Below, piece after piece: positions 43,006 through 53,187 of a stretch of 64,000 nucleotides of DNA (positions are counted from its first letter, which is position 1; every line of letters starts with the position of its first letter). Source of the stretch: Pseudoalteromonas sp. NC201 (GTDB lineage: Bacteria > Pseudomonadota > Gammaproteobacteria > Enterobacterales > Alteromonadaceae). The position numbers and the translations under genes are program-made. The DNA lies in the NCBI RefSeq assembly GCF_002850255.1, contig NZ_CP022522.1:1859125-1923124 (forward strand). Direction: 5' to 3'. The notes beneath the pieces were generated by a model that did no database searches, was not told where the DNA came from, and saw only the letters and a program-made list of their open reading frames with translations.

Positions 43006-44721
43006 ATGAAATTTAAACTTTTAGCCGCGAGTGTCGCCGTAGCCCTTTCACAACAAGCGGCCGCTGCCACCTATCAGTTAACTGAATTACCAAGACATGA
43101 TAATAGTAAATATAGCTACGTGTCGGACGCAAATGAAGCTGGAGACGTGATTGGTCATGCTTCCAATTTATTTGGTGTTAAGATTGATGTGTCATATATC
43201 GACTTCGATGATTCAACACTGAAAAGCGATTATGACAGTGTAAAGAAGCAATATGAGCAGATAGAAGAAGAAATTACCTTCACCTTAGATGATATTCAAA
43301 ATAACGATGCTGCAAATACCAACGCACAAGCTCATGCATTTATGCTTTATCACTTAAGTCGAAGAGGGGCTAATCAATTTCAAACTGTTGTTCAAGCAAT
43401 CTCTCTTACGTACAACAACAATACTGCTGAAGAATTTGTAGTATATGATGAACAATCTCCTGATTACGAAGGGCTAACTCGCTCGGTCACTAACTATCTT
43501 ACAAGCATCGCAGAAGACGGTACAATAGTGGGCTGGGGCTCTGCACCTTTTAAAAAGATAACTTTTACTCCTGAGGGTGAAACAGAAGAAGAAACTTATT
43601 TTGTACGCGATTGGCGAAATAAAGGAATTTTGGTAACTCCTGCTGGTGAGAAAGTTAGGCTGGAGCCCGCATTTACTGAGCATGGCGGTATTTCTATCGC
43701 GACGGACATCAAGCAAACTAACGAAGGTGGTTATATTGTCGTCGGGCAAAGCTCTACGTCATTATCTCAAAGAGCAATCGAAAATATAGCGGATGATTGT
43801 GATGGTGTAGATGAGCCAGTGGATGTTTGCATCCAGAGTATCAGCACTCCATATCACACTAGGGCATATAAATGGACTTTTGATAACAACTTTAATTTAG
43901 TTGATGCAACAGATTTAGGGCTCGGTTTTACGCCTGATGAAGATAGTGAAATTGCATACTCTAGTATTGCTGTTGCGACTAACTCGGATGGGTTAACCGT
44001 TGGTTACTCTCGAGTACGTAGACAAAGAGATGATAGACTACTGCCATATGAACAAGCTGTTTATTTCGAAGACGGTGAAATCAAACGAGTTAGAGAAGTT
44101 GAGAGCTTTATTGAATATAGCCAAGCAGTCGATGTGAATGACAACGGTACCATAGTTGGTGTATTTGGACGTTTCAGTGGAGGCTCTAGAGACTATGACG
44201 CAACTGGCTTCTACTTTAATACTACAAGTGCTGAGTTTAAGGAGATGCCCACATACTTTGAAGGTTCAGCAACAGCAATAAATGACATTAACAATAATGG
44301 CTTTGTTGTTGGTCAAGGTGTGATTGAAAAGAGTGGTTCAAACCGTCGTCGTGAAGCCTTCTTATATGAAATCGGGGCGGAAAAGCTAGTGAACATTAAT
44401 TCTCTTCTTCCCTGTAAGAGCGATACCTTCCCTTACACGATTGCGGAAGCAGTAAAAATTACTGACGATAACAAGATCTATGCGATTGCCACCAAAACGG
44501 TTGAAAGACGCAATACACTTGGTGAAATTGAGAAGGACAGCAAAGGTGAGACTGAGTATGAGTCGGTAAGCTTACCGGTTCTACTTACGCCAATTTCTGG
44601 TGAACCTGAAAGCTGTACACCACCTGAAGCAGAGACATATGAGCGTCAATCTGCAAGTTGGTCTTGGCTTAGTTTACTCGCGCTACCACTAGTGGCGCTG
44701 AGAAGACGTCGTAAAGCCTAA
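43006..44721 (+). CDS. DUF3466 family exported protein with a C-terminal sorting-like tail
   Basis: A 571-residue protein with a signal peptide (cut at AAAATYQL). Repeats of the type AxDINNNGxVVG (e.g. AINDINNNGFVVGQ and VDVNDNGTIVGVF) are those of DUF3466/HAF-type proteins. The end (SWSWLSLLALPLVALRRRRKA) is a hydrophobic helix plus Arg cluster like GlyGly-CTERM tails, but no Gly-Gly precedes it. It starts 9 bp after uup. Surface location is likely; function unknown. Confidence 0.8.
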   Translation: MKFKLLAASVAVALSQQAAAATYQLTELPRHDNSKYSYVSDANEAGDVIGHASNLFGVKIDVSYIDFDDSTLKSDYDSVKKQYEQIEEEITFTLDDIQNNDAANTNAQAHAFMLYHLSRRGANQFQTVVQAISLTYNNNTAEEFVVYDEQSPDYEGLTRSVTNYLTSIAEDGTIVGWGSAPFKKITFTPEGETEEETYFVRDWRNKGILVTPAGEKVRLEPAFTEHGGISIATDIKQTNEGGYIVVGQSSTSLSQRAIENIADDCDGVDEPVDVCIQSISTPYHTRAYKWTFDNNFNLVDATDLGLGFTPDEDSEIAYSSIAVATNSDGLTVGYSRVRRQRDDRLLPYEQAVYFEDGEIKRVREVESFIEYSQAVDVNDNGTIVGVFGRFSGGSRDYDATGFYFNTTSAEFKEMPTYFEGSATAINDINNNGFVVGQGVIEKSGSNRRREAFLYEIGAEKLVNINSLLPCKSDTFPYTIAEAVKITDDNKIYAIATKTVERRNTLGEIEKDSKGETEYESVSLPVLLTPISGEPESCTPPEAETYERQSASWSWLSLLALPLVALRRRRKA

Positions 44722-44739
44722 AGTACAATTTATACGATA

Positions 44740-44763
44740 AAAAAGCCCGGAAGGGCTTTTTTT
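44740..44763 (+). terminator. Intrinsic terminator after the DUF3466 gene
   Basis: Stem AAAAGCCC/GGGCTTTT with loop GGAA and further T residues; it has A-runs on the other side, so it may also serve the convergent DUF2062 gene. Confidence 0.85.
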
Positions 44764-44837
44764 GTGTTTGAAAAGAAATATTCGCAAATTCAATTCGATA
44801 TTTAATTCAAGCGATAAAAATCTTAACTATACTGGTA

Positions 44838-45347
44838 TTAGCCTTGGCCGCGACTTTGCCACGCTTTATTCACTGAGCGTCGCCACAGGTAGTCGATACC
44901 GAAAAAGCCAATAATGGCGGCAAGTGTTGCGCAGATCAAAGAGCCGACGATAAATGCAGGCCCAATCGTTGTTAGGCTTTGTGCAAGCCATTCCCAACTT
45001 GCCTCAAAATGGAATGGTTGCTGCTCTTGACCAAGAGCAAATACACCGACTAGGTATGAGCAGTAAAATATAGGTGGCATCGTAAGTGGATTGGTGATCC
45101 ACACGAGTGCAATAGACAAAGGCAAGTTAACGCGAAATGGAATCGCTAGTGCTGCCGCCAGTACCATTTGAAAAGGAACAGGGATGAATGCGAAAAATAG
45201 CCCCACCGAGAATGCGCCGCGTGCTGAGCGCCGGTTTAAATGCCACAGGTTGGCATCATGCAGTAACTTACCAAAGATTTTTAATGATTTCTGTTGTTTG
45301 ATTTTATTATGATCAGGTAAAAAGCGTTGAATCGTTTTTTTCGCCAT
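44838..45347 (-). CDS. DUF2062 family membrane protein
   Basis: A 169-residue protein with a basic N-terminus (MAKKTIQRFLPDHNKIK) and three hydrophobic segments. The SARGAFSVGLFFAFIPVPFQM and ITNPLTMPPIFYCSYLVG segments carry the DUF2062 signature. Function unknown. Its first 21 bp overlap the first codons of comEC on the other strand, so each promoter must lie inside the other gene. Confidence 0.85.
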   Translation of the reverse strand: MAKKTIQRFLPDHNKIKQQKSLKIFGKLLHDANLWHLNRRSARGAFSVGLFFAFIPVPFQMVLAAALAIPFRVNLPLSIALVWITNPLTMPPIFYCSYLVGVFALGQEQQPFHFEASWEWLAQSLTTIGPAFIVGSLICATLAAIIGFFGIDYLWRRSVNKAWQSRGQG

Positions 45348-47573
45348 TTGCAGCTGCCATCTACTTGGATTCTGATATGTTTTGGAATAATTCTGGGTTG
45401 CTTCAGTGCGGTATTTCTTCTCGACAATTGGCGATCAGCCGCAATAAGCATATTCCTCTACTTCATGGGCCGCTATTCTAAGCTTTTTTGTCCTATATTG
45501 GCAGGATTTATTTTAGGGATTTCCATTGCTATTGGTCATTACTTTGTTTTTTATCAGCTAAAAATACCAGAAATGTGGCAATCGCAGCTTGTTACTGCTT
45601 CGGGTAAAGTTATTGAGGTTGATAATTCTGTGATTGGTGAAGCGTTAAAGGTAAAGCTTGAGCAAGTTGATGGCTACCAATTTGCCCGTTGGCGTACAGT
45701 AAACGCAAAACTCTATCGTAACTCATCCACGCCTATGTTGCGTGTCGGTGACCACATTGAATTTACGGTAAAACTTAAGCGTTATCGTAGCCGAATTAAT
45801 ATCGGACTCTTTAATGCTGAATTGCATGCGTTTAGGAAGCATATATATTTTAAGGGCAGCATCAAAACAATCAAGTCGGTAGTGAAGGACACTACGTGGC
45901 GAGATAACTACCGCTTATTCATAGATAAAACGCTTGATGGGCGAAGCTATGCTTGGCTGTACTATATTTTGTTAACTGGCGATACAAGCAAAGTCGACTT
46001 CGAAAACAAAACACAATTTAGAAGTCTTGGCTTGAGCCATCTGTTAGCGATTTCAGGGCTGCATATCGGAATGGTATTTGCCATCGCGTTTTTGCTGATA
46101 AAAGTCGTGCTGTATTGTATCCCGGTAATAATTTCCCAAGCAGCTAACTTACATCAATGGTGTTTGGTTTTTGCGTTACTGTTGTGTTTTGGTTACGTCA
46201 TTCTCTGCGGTTACAGCGTATCGGCGACTCGAGCTTTAATCATGGCAATGGTGTGGGTTGCTTGTTACCTCTTTGCTGTGCGCCTTAAAGCGCTTCAGGT
46301 GCTAACAGTAGCGTTGACCATCGTCTTGATAGTAGACCCGTTTTCACTACTTAATCCTGGTTTATATTATTCCTTTTTTGCGGTTGCTATCATCGTAACG
46401 TTAGTGACAAAAGTTGGCAGAGGTTTAGGTGCAAAGCTACTTGCCTTAATTAAGTTGCAGCTTGCGTTATTTATCTGTCTGTTGCCACTCAACCTGTATT
46501 TCTTTTCCGGTGCGAGTATTATCTCATTGGTTGCGAACATCATTGTGATCCCGTTGGTTTCCATCGTGGTATTTCCGCTACTACTGCTTCATGTTACTGC
46601 GCTGCACGCTATTGGTTGGCAACTTCCACTTCATTTAGTTGATAATGTGTTAGTGGTTCTTTTTGAGCTGTTGCAAAAGTCTCCACTTAGTTGGGTAGAT
46701 ATACCCGGCGTTTCGTCCATGTTTCTAATAACCAGCTACTTAAGTGCTTTGCTGCTGTATTTATTCAGAAATTATCTTGGTTTATTACCCATATTGTTTT
46801 TCCTCGTTCAGTATCAATTTCGAGCCTCTCCGCTATGGCAAATCGATATCTTTGACGTGGGTCACGGAACGGCAGTGTTAGTTTCTCGCAATAACAAAGG
46901 GCTGCTCTATGATGTGGGGGCCAAGTATTTTGGTTATTTTTCGATGTTCGAGTTTGTGATCAAACCTTATCTTTTGAATAATCGAATTACGCTGCAAGAT
47001 ACCATCATTAGTCATAATGATGGCGACCATAATGGTGGCGTTGATGACCTCATTGCCTATGATGGCGGAAAATCGTTACAGCGTTTTCACCCTGCAAGTC
47101 CAGCTGATAGTTGTGTGCTAGGAACACATCAATTTCAAGGGCTAGACGTATCTGTGATCTGGCCTCAAGAAGTGTCGAACAATGACAATAATAATTCTTG
47201 TGTGGTTCGTATCTCTGATGGGCGTTTTACGCTTTTATTACCAGGAGATATTGAGAAAATAACTGAAACTAAGCTGCTTAACATTGAAAAAGAAGCACTC
47301 AAGGCCGATATATTACTGGTTCCGCATCATGGTAGTGGCAGCTCTTCAAGCGAGCAGTTTATTCAAGCGATTGACCCTGATATAGCGATATTTTCTCGTG
47401 CCTTTTATTCGCCGTGGAAAATTCCCAATGAGAAAGTGATTGAAAGATACCAAAGAGTAGGAAGCACACTATTGGATACCGCCTTAGATGGCCATATAAA
47501 GATCTCAATTTTTGCTCAAGAAATTACAGTTGAACGAGCTCGGGAAGTGGAAAATTACTGGTTTCTCAGATAA
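45327..47573 (+). CDS. comEC: ComEC/Rec2 DNA-uptake channel
   Basis: A 748-residue protein with an N-terminal OB-like domain, the competence membrane domain (FRSLGLSHLLAISGLHIGMV is the family signature, residues ~230-250) and a C-terminal metallo-beta-lactamase-like domain. In the last, SHNDGDHNGG and LVPHHGSGSSSS are the metal motifs. It moves single-stranded DNA through the inner membrane during natural transformation. The start is TTG at 45327, or TTG 45348, both overlapping or touching the DUF2062 start. Confidence 0.93.
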   Translation: MNRFFRHLQLPSTWILICFGIILGCFSAVFLLDNWRSAAISIFLYFMGRYSKLFCPILAGFILGISIAIGHYFVFYQLKIPEMWQSQLVTASGKVIEVDNSVIGEALKVKLEQVDGYQFARWRTVNAKLYRNSSTPMLRVGDHIEFTVKLKRYRSRINIGLFNAELHAFRKHIYFKGSIKTIKSVVKDTTWRDNYRLFIDKTLDGRSYAWLYYILLTGDTSKVDFENKTQFRSLGLSHLLAISGLHIGMVFAIAFLLIKVVLYCIPVIISQAANLHQWCLVFALLLCFGYVILCGYSVSATRALIMAMVWVACYLFAVRLKALQVLTVALTIVLIVDPFSLLNPGLYYSFFAVAIIVTLVTKVGRGLGAKLLALIKLQLALFICLLPLNLYFFSGASIISLVANIIVIPLVSIVVFPLLLLHVTALHAIGWQLPLHLVDNVLVVLFELLQKSPLSWVDIPGVSSMFLITSYLSALLLYLFRNYLGLLPILFFLVQYQFRASPLWQIDIFDVGHGTAVLVSRNNKGLLYDVGAKYFGYFSMFEFVIKPYLLNNRITLQDTIISHNDGDHNGGVDDLIAYDGGKSLQRFHPASPADSCVLGTHQFQGLDVSVIWPQEVSNNDNNNSCVVRISDGRFTLLLPGDIEKITETKLLNIEKEALKADILLVPHHGSGSSSSEQFIQAIDPDIAIFSRAFYSPWKIPNEKVIERYQRVGSTLLDTALDGHIKISIFAQEITVERAREVENYWFLR

Positions 47574-47635
47574 TCCATTCAGTTTTAATGATTTGAAAGT
47601 TACAATAATGCCATATAGAAAAGTAGAGGCTGGCA

Positions 47636-49375
47636 ATGCAACCAACCGACAAGCAGATTTACGCTAGATTATTTAGCTATGTAAAAGACTTTAAACTCGC
47701 TGCCATATTTTCAGTAATTGGCATGATAGGGTACGCTGCGATGGACGCTTCGTTCGTTGCCTTAATGGATCCGTTTATCGATGAGGGTCTCACTGCAGGC
47801 AATCGCGATGTACTAAAATTGGCTCCCTTTGTTGTCATCGCGTTAGTTATTGGACGCGGCATCTTTAATTATATGGCATCGTATTGCTTGTCTTATGTCG
47901 GGTCGCAGGTTGTGCGTGCTTTGCGACAGCAACTATTTGAACACATGTTGTATCTACCAGTGTCGTTTCATGATCAACATTCTAATGGTGAATTGATATC
48001 AAAAATCACTTTTGATACGGAGCAGGTACAGCAAGCCGTCACTAAGGCACTTCAAGTGCTGATCCGTGAAGGCGCATTTGTTTTTTTCTTACTTATCACG
48101 ATGTTTTATGCAAGTTGGCAGCTATCGCTCATTTTCTTAGTTGTGGTACCGATCGTGGCGGTGATCGTTACTGTGGTGTCTAAGCGCTTCAAGAAAATCT
48201 CCAAGAATATTCAAGATGCGATGGGAGAAGTGACGAAAAGCTCTGAGCAAATGATGGCGGGTCATAAAGTCATTCATGGCTTTGGTGGCCAAGAAAAAAC
48301 CATCTCTCACTTTGCTAAAGTTAATAATCATAACCGTCAGCAACGCGTAAAAATGGATGCGACTAAAGCGCTGAGCGTATCTATCATCCAAATCATAGCA
48401 GCGAGCGCAATGGCGGTGATACTCGCGATTGTCGCGATGCCTACTATGGTAGACAAAATTTCATCGGGCACTTTTGTCACTTTGATCACCTCTATGATGA
48501 TGATGCTGCGTCCTTTAAAACAACTTGCCAATGTGAATAGCGACCTGCAACGCGGGATCTCTGCGGCGAAAAGTGTGTTTGCGGTGATTGATCTTGAACA
48601 AGAAAAGGACACTGGCACTCAGTCTTTATCTCGTGCTCAAGGTAACCTACAAGTCAAAGACTTAACCTTTACTTATCCATCTAAAAACGATCCGGTGATT
48701 GAGTCATTAAACCTTGAAATCAAAGCTGGGCAGAGTATTGCGTTGGTAGGTAGAAGTGGCTCAGGCAAGTCAACTATCTCTAATCTATTACCACGTTACT
48801 ATGATATTGAAGTGGGCAGTATTGAGTTAGATGGCACGAACATAAATGATTACCAGCTTGCGGATCTACGCGCGCAGTTTTCCATCGTGTCGCAGCAAGT
48901 GGTGTTGTTTAATGACACCATTGCAAACAATATTATGTACTCGTTAAAGCAACCCTTATCGCAAGAAGCCCTAGAAAAAGTAGTAAAACAAGCCCACGTC
49001 TGGGAATTTGTTAAAGATCTTCCTGAGGGTCTAAATACCGTTGTTGGTGAAAATGGCGTGATGCTTTCTGGCGGACAACGACAACGTATCGCTATCGCGC
49101 GTGCTATTGTGAAAGATGCACCTATCCTTATTTTAGATGAAGCAACATCAGCATTAGACACAGAATCTGAGCGTTTGATCCAACAAGCGTTAGAAGAGCT
49201 GATGGCCGACAAAACAACCATAGTAATTGCCCATCGGTTATCGACAATCGAGCGTTGCGACTGCATCTATGTGCTAGATAAAGGCAAGATCATCGAACAA
49301 GGCATGCATGCTGAATTGGTCGCGCAGGAAGGGGTTTATCATGCACTTTGCAAAATGCAGTTTGGTGAGCAATAA
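47636..49375 (+). CDS. msbA: Lipid A export ATP-binding/permease MsbA
   Basis: A 579-residue half transporter: six membrane helices (residues ~20-320) fused to an ABC domain (GRSGSGKST Walker A, LSGGQRQRIAIARAI signature, ILILDEATSALD Walker B). It flips lipid A-core from the inner to the outer leaflet of the inner membrane. The gene directly precedes lpxK (ATG one base after the stop) in an operon with kdsB, the standard arrangement for this pathway. Confidence 0.96.
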   Translation: MQPTDKQIYARLFSYVKDFKLAAIFSVIGMIGYAAMDASFVALMDPFIDEGLTAGNRDVLKLAPFVVIALVIGRGIFNYMASYCLSYVGSQVVRALRQQLFEHMLYLPVSFHDQHSNGELISKITFDTEQVQQAVTKALQVLIREGAFVFFLLITMFYASWQLSLIFLVVVPIVAVIVTVVSKRFKKISKNIQDAMGEVTKSSEQMMAGHKVIHGFGGQEKTISHFAKVNNHNRQQRVKMDATKALSVSIIQIIAASAMAVILAIVAMPTMVDKISSGTFVTLITSMMMMLRPLKQLANVNSDLQRGISAAKSVFAVIDLEQEKDTGTQSLSRAQGNLQVKDLTFTYPSKNDPVIESLNLEIKAGQSIALVGRSGSGKSTISNLLPRYYDIEVGSIELDGTNINDYQLADLRAQFSIVSQQVVLFNDTIANNIMYSLKQPLSQEALEKVVKQAHVWEFVKDLPEGLNTVVGENGVMLSGGQRQRIAIARAIVKDAPILILDEATSALDTESERLIQQALEELMADKTTIVIAHRLSTIERCDCIYVLDKGKIIEQGMHAELVAQEGVYHALCKMQFGEQ

Positions 49376-50359
49376 ATGGCATCCAAAATAGAGCAAAGTT
49401 GGTATAAAAAACCGGGACTACTAACGCTATTATTGCTTCCGCTAAGCCTGTTATTTGGACTTATTAGCTCGGTGAGAAAGGGGCTTTATCAACTCGGCTT
49501 TTGCCCTGCGTACCGCTCGCCTGTTCCGGTTATTATTGTCGGTAACATCAGTGTGGGCGGTAACGGCAAAACGCCATTTGTACTTTGGTTAGTCCCTTTT
49601 CTTGAAAATCTTGGTTTTAAGGTTGGGGTGATCAGTCGAGGCTACGGTGCAAAACCCAGTTCAACCCCATTTTTGGTCACTGAAGCGACCTCAACGGAAG
49701 AGGGCGGTGATGAACCTTGTTTGCTCGCCAAACGATTGAAATGCCCAGTGATGATTGGTGCTGATAGACAAGCCAGTATTGAAAAATTATTGGGTAATAG
49801 CGATGTAAACATCATCGTCAGCGACGATGGGCTACAGCACTATAAATTGGCACGAGATATTGAGTTCTGTATTGTTGATGCTGTGCGACGCTTTGGTAAT
49901 GGCTTATGGATGCCAGCAGGGCCGCTTAGGGAATTACCTAAGCGTATTCAGAGTGTTGATCTTGCCGTATATAATGGTGGATGCGAAAGTTATTCCTACA
50001 CGTTAGAGACCGTTGGTTTTTTTCGTGTTACAGATGATAGTCCAGCATCCAATATTGAAATGGCTGGCGCTTCAGTCTGTGCTATCGGCAATCCCGCGCG
50101 ATTTGAAAATACGCTACGAGATAGGGGGATTGTTCTGAGTGAAAGCCTACATTTTGCGGATCATCATCCATATCAAGCGTCCGACTTCGCGCAAATCGAT
50201 AACGGCGCTATTTTTATGACAGAGAAAGATGCGGTAAAGTGTCGCACTTTTGCAAAAGATAATTGGTATTACCTCAAAGTAGATGCCAAACCTACATCAG
50301 CGCTTGAAAAAGCGGTATTAAATTTACTTAAAAAGAAAGAGATTTATCATGGCCTTTGA
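49376..50359 (+). CDS. lpxK: Tetraacyldisaccharide 4'-kinase LpxK
   Basis: A 327-residue membrane-associated kinase: an N-terminal hydrophobic helix ([16 protein letters not shown]), the P-loop [12 protein letters not shown], and the LpxK marks VISRGYGAK and [16 protein letters not shown]. It phosphorylates the 4' position of the lipid A disaccharide, the step after LpxB. It starts one base after msbA; its end overlaps ycaR by 11 bp. Confidence 0.96.
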   Translation: MASKIEQSWYKKPGLLTLLLLPLSLLFGLISSVRKGLYQLGFCPAYRSPVPVIIVGNISVGGNGKTPFVLWLVPFLENLGFKVGVISRGYGAKPSSTPFLVTEATSTEEGGDEPCLLAKRLKCPVMIGADRQASIEKLLGNSDVNIIVSDDGLQHYKLARDIEFCIVDAVRRFGNGLWMPAGPLRELPKRIQSVDLAVYNGGCESYSYTLETVGFFRVTDDSPASNIEMAGASVCAIGNPARFENTLRDRGIVLSESLHFADHHPYQASDFAQIDNGAIFMTEKDAVKCRTFAKDNWYYLKVDAKPTSALEKAVLNLLKKKEIYHGL

Positions 50360-50546
50360 TACCAAATTACTAGAAATAATTGCCTGCCCAGTATGTAAAG
50401 GCAAATTAAGATATGACAAAGAAAACAAAGAGTTGATCAGCACAGCAGCGAAGCTTGCTTATCCAATTAAAGATGATATTCCTGTGTTATTGGAAAACGA
50501 AGCGCGCGAGCTGAGCAGCGATGAGGTTGAGCAGTGGAATTCGTAG
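50349..50546 (+). CDS. Trm112/YcaR family protein
   Basis: A 65-residue zinc-ribbon-like protein ([17 protein letters not shown] opens it; [19 protein letters not shown] closes it). Only the first cysteine pair (CPVC) remains, as in most bacterial members. Its function is poorly known. It sits between lpxK and kdsB (13-bp overlap), the same place as ycaR in E. coli. Confidence 0.9.
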   Translation: MAFDTKLLEIIACPVCKGKLRYDKENKELISTAAKLAYPIKDDIPVLLENEARELSSDEVEQWNS

Positions 50547-51295
50547 TCGTTATTCCGGCGCGTTATGCTTCAAGCAGGCTGCCTGGTAAACCACTTGCTG
50601 ATATCGGCGGTAAACCAATGATCCAGCGTGTTTACGAACAGGCAATTCAATCTGGCGCGGCAGCGGTTTATATCGCAACCGATCACAGTGCGGTATTTGA
50701 GGCAGCGCAAAACTTCACTGATAACGTGCTCATGACGCGTGAAGATCACCAATCTGGAACTGAGCGACTCGCCGAAGTTGTTGAACAACTGGGGCTGAAC
50801 GAACAAACCTTGGTGGTCAATGTACAAGGTGATGAGCCACTGCTAGAGCCTGATAACATCGCACAAGTGGCAGCACTACTGCACCATTCTGATGCACTGA
50901 TGGCGACTTTGTGCGTTGATGTGGAAGATGTGGAAGAGGTGTTGAATCCGAATGCGGTGAAAGTGGTGTCTGATATTCAAGACAACGCACTGTATTTCTC
51001 TCGCTCGTCTATTCCGTTTCAGCGTAACAGCATGTTAACGCTCGACAAAAATAGCATTCCAGTGAGCCATTTTAAACGTCATGTTGGCATATATGCCTAT
51101 CGTGCGGGCTTTATTCAAACCTATTTATCGCTAAGTGTTTCACCGCTAGAGGTGCAAGAGTCACTAGAGCAGCTACGTGTGCTGTATCATGGATACAAAA
51201 TTAAGGTCGCTAAAGCGGTTAAGCCGGTGCATGCTGGAGTGGATACCCCCGAAGATTTGGCACGGGTTCAAGAGATACTGAATGGAAAAGTTTAA
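50534..51295 (+). CDS. kdsB: CMP-Kdo synthetase KdsB
   Basis: A 253-residue nucleotidyltransferase. [20 protein letters not shown] is the nucleotide-binding start and [10 protein letters not shown] the metal/substrate motif. It activates Kdo with CTP for the LPS inner core. It overlaps ycaR upstream and the pseudouridine synthase downstream (14 bp), so it is part of one coupled operon from msbA on. Confidence 0.97.
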   Translation: MEFVVVIPARYASSRLPGKPLADIGGKPMIQRVYEQAIQSGAAAVYIATDHSAVFEAAQNFTDNVLMTREDHQSGTERLAEVVEQLGLNEQTLVVNVQGDEPLLEPDNIAQVAALLHHSDALMATLCVDVEDVEEVLNPNAVKVVSDIQDNALYFSRSSIPFQRNSMLTLDKNSIPVSHFKRHVGIYAYRAGFIQTYLSLSVSPLEVQESLEQLRVLYHGYKIKVAKAVKPVHAGVDTPEDLARVQEILNGKV

Positions 51296-51947
51296 GCTCA
51301 TTGCGGACGAGATAGACTATGTGGTTGCATACAAACCACAAGGTTTGAGCTTCCATAGTGAGGACGGTGCAGGTTTTGTTGCCTTACTGACGGAGCAACT
51401 AGGCTATCCCTTATTTGCGGTTCACCGCCTCGATAAAGTCACGTCGGGACTCATCCTTTTAGCGAAGTCTAGCGAGGCTGCAAAGCAGCTGACGAGCCTG
51501 TTTTCCGCCCGAAAAATAGACAAATTTTACCTGGCGTTAGTTAGTGCGAAACCGAAGAAAAAGCAAGGTTGGATAAAAGGCGATATGGCTAAGTCGCGCA
51601 GAGGCACCTATAAACTGATTAAAACTAAGCTAAATCCTGCGGTGACTCGATTTTATTCATGCTCTGTTGCGACCAACCTACGAGCTTGTATCGTTAAACC
51701 GTTTAGCGGTAAAACACACCAAATTCGGGTGGCACTAAAAAGCATCGGTGCGCCAATTTTAGGTGATTTAGCCTATAGTGGAGAGCCTGCAGATAGAACG
51801 TATCTTCACGCATTTTGCCTTGAATTTGAGTGGCAAGGTAACCATCAACACTATCAAGCGGCGCCTGAAGGTGATGGTGCATTTGGCCATTTATTGGCAC
51901 ATGAAATCTTTGCAAGTTGGCAAAATCCAAGTCAATTAGAGTGGTAA
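51282..51947 (+). CDS. RluA-type RNA pseudouridine synthase
   Basis: A 221-residue protein with the catalytic motif HRLDKVTSGLILLAK (nucleophile Asp) and the later KTHQIRVALKSIGAPILGD. It is short, lacks an S4 domain, and belongs to a TIGR01621-like group of uncertain RNA target. It overlaps the kdsB end and is followed by tcdA after 1 bp. Confidence 0.88.
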   Translation: MEKFKLIADEIDYVVAYKPQGLSFHSEDGAGFVALLTEQLGYPLFAVHRLDKVTSGLILLAKSSEAAKQLTSLFSARKIDKFYLALVSAKPKKKQGWIKGDMAKSRRGTYKLIKTKLNPAVTRFYSCSVATNLRACIVKPFSGKTHQIRVALKSIGAPILGDLAYSGEPADRTYLHAFCLEFEWQGNHQHYQAAPEGDGAFGHLLAHEIFASWQNPSQLEW

Positions 51948-51948
51948 C

Positions 51949-52746
51949 ATGACGGATTCGAATAGAGAACTAAGATTTGGCGGTATTGGTCGGTTATACG
52001 GTAACGCCGAGTTGGAAGCATTAAGTAAAGCACACTTTTGTGTCATTGGTATTGGTGGCGTTGGCAGTTGGGCTGTAGAAGCGCTAGTGAGAACGGGTAT
52101 AGGTAAAATAACGCTTATCGATATGGACGATATTTGTGTAACCAACATCAACCGTCAGTTACATGCTCATAGCGAAAGTATCGGGATGCAAAAGATTGAA
52201 GCAATGCGAGATCGCTGTCTTGCGATTAACCCAGATTGTGAAGTTACCCTGATCGATGATTTTCTGATGTTAGATAACATTAGAAACTACATTCAAGGCT
52301 TTGATTATGTTATCGACTGTATCGACGCGGTTAAAGAGAAAGCGGGGCTAATCGCACATTGTAAGCGCAATAAAATACCGGTGATCACCACAGGTGGTGC
52401 AGGCGGTCAAACCGATCCGAGTCAGATCCAGTATGGGGATGTGGCAAAGACGACCCATGATCCGCTGCTGGCAAAAGTACGCTATATTCTCAGAAAACAA
52501 TATAACTTTAGCGATAATCCAAAACGTAAATTTGGCGTAGATTGCGTGTATTCCACAGAGCAACTCGTTTACCCAAGTACCGATGGCACCGTGTGCAAAG
52601 CAAAGCAACAAGCTGAAGGTGGGAAAAACATGGACTGCGCCACCGGGTTTGGCTCTGCCACTATGGTAACCGGGAGTTTTGGTTTTTTTGCGGCGTCCAA
52701 AGCAATACGTAAGTACCTCGATAAACAAAGCAAAAGCAGCGAATAA
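51949..52746 (+). CDS. tcdA: tRNA threonylcarbamoyladenosine dehydratase TcdA
   Basis: A 265-residue E1-like ATP-dependent enzyme: nucleotide loop GIGGVGSWAVEALVRTGIG, then DMDDICVTNINRQ and the catalytic region VDCVYSTEQLVYP. It dehydrates t6A37 in tRNAs to the cyclic form ct6A, receiving help from CsdA/CsdE, which are encoded convergently just downstream. This supports the name. Confidence 0.95.
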   Translation: MTDSNRELRFGGIGRLYGNAELEALSKAHFCVIGIGGVGSWAVEALVRTGIGKITLIDMDDICVTNINRQLHAHSESIGMQKIEAMRDRCLAINPDCEVTLIDDFLMLDNIRNYIQGFDYVIDCIDAVKEKAGLIAHCKRNKIPVITTGGAGGQTDPSQIQYGDVAKTTHDPLLAKVRYILRKQYNFSDNPKRKFGVDCVYSTEQLVYPSTDGTVCKAKQQAEGGKNMDCATGFGSATMVTGSFGFFAASKAIRKYLDKQSKSSE

Positions 52747-52775
52747 GTGTGCTCGTTTGAGCACCTTATATCACG

Positions 52776-53183
52776 TTATTTTAATATCTCTGCCTGCACT
52801 TGGATCTGTTCAACAATCGCACGGATACCATTACCTCTAGATGGACTTAGGTGAGTAATTAATCCAAGCGACTCAAACAGTTCATAAGCATTAAATTGGC
52901 TTGCTTGTTCTGGCGTTTTACCTGCGTACGCTGCAATGATGATTGCAAGTAAGCCTTTAACAATACGCGTATCTGAGTCGGCAATAAGTACGAGTTGCTG
53001 CGCACTTTCATCTAAGTCCACATAGAGCCAAACTTTACTATCACAGCCCGACACTAACGCTGAGTCAACTTTCAGCGCATCAGGAAGCTCAGGAAGTTGT
53101 TTACCTAGCAGCATAATTTCACGGTACTTGGCTTGCCAGCCATGACTTTCAGATAATTTTGTTGTGATATGTTCAATATTCAT
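52776..53183 (-). CDS. csdE: Sulfur acceptor CsdE (SufE family)
   Basis: A 135-residue SufE-fold protein: REIMLLGKQLPELPDALK opens it, and the acceptor Cys lies in LVSGCDSKVWLY (residue ~49). It accepts persulfide from CsdA and passes it on, with TcdA as known client in E. coli. It starts 4 bp after csdA. SufE itself cannot be fully excluded, but neighbours support CsdE. Confidence 0.9.
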   Translation of the reverse strand: MNIEHITTKLSESHGWQAKYREIMLLGKQLPELPDALKVDSALVSGCDSKVWLYVDLDESAQQLVLIADSDTRIVKGLLAIIIAAYAGKTPEQASQFNAYELFESLGLITHLSPSRGNGIRAIVEQIQVQAEILK

Positions 53184-53187
53184 AAGT

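Noticed and set aside
52749..52764. Hairpin GTGCTC/GAGCAC between tcdA and csdE
   Set aside because: Short stem with a poor T-tail; possible weak terminator but not supported enough to list.
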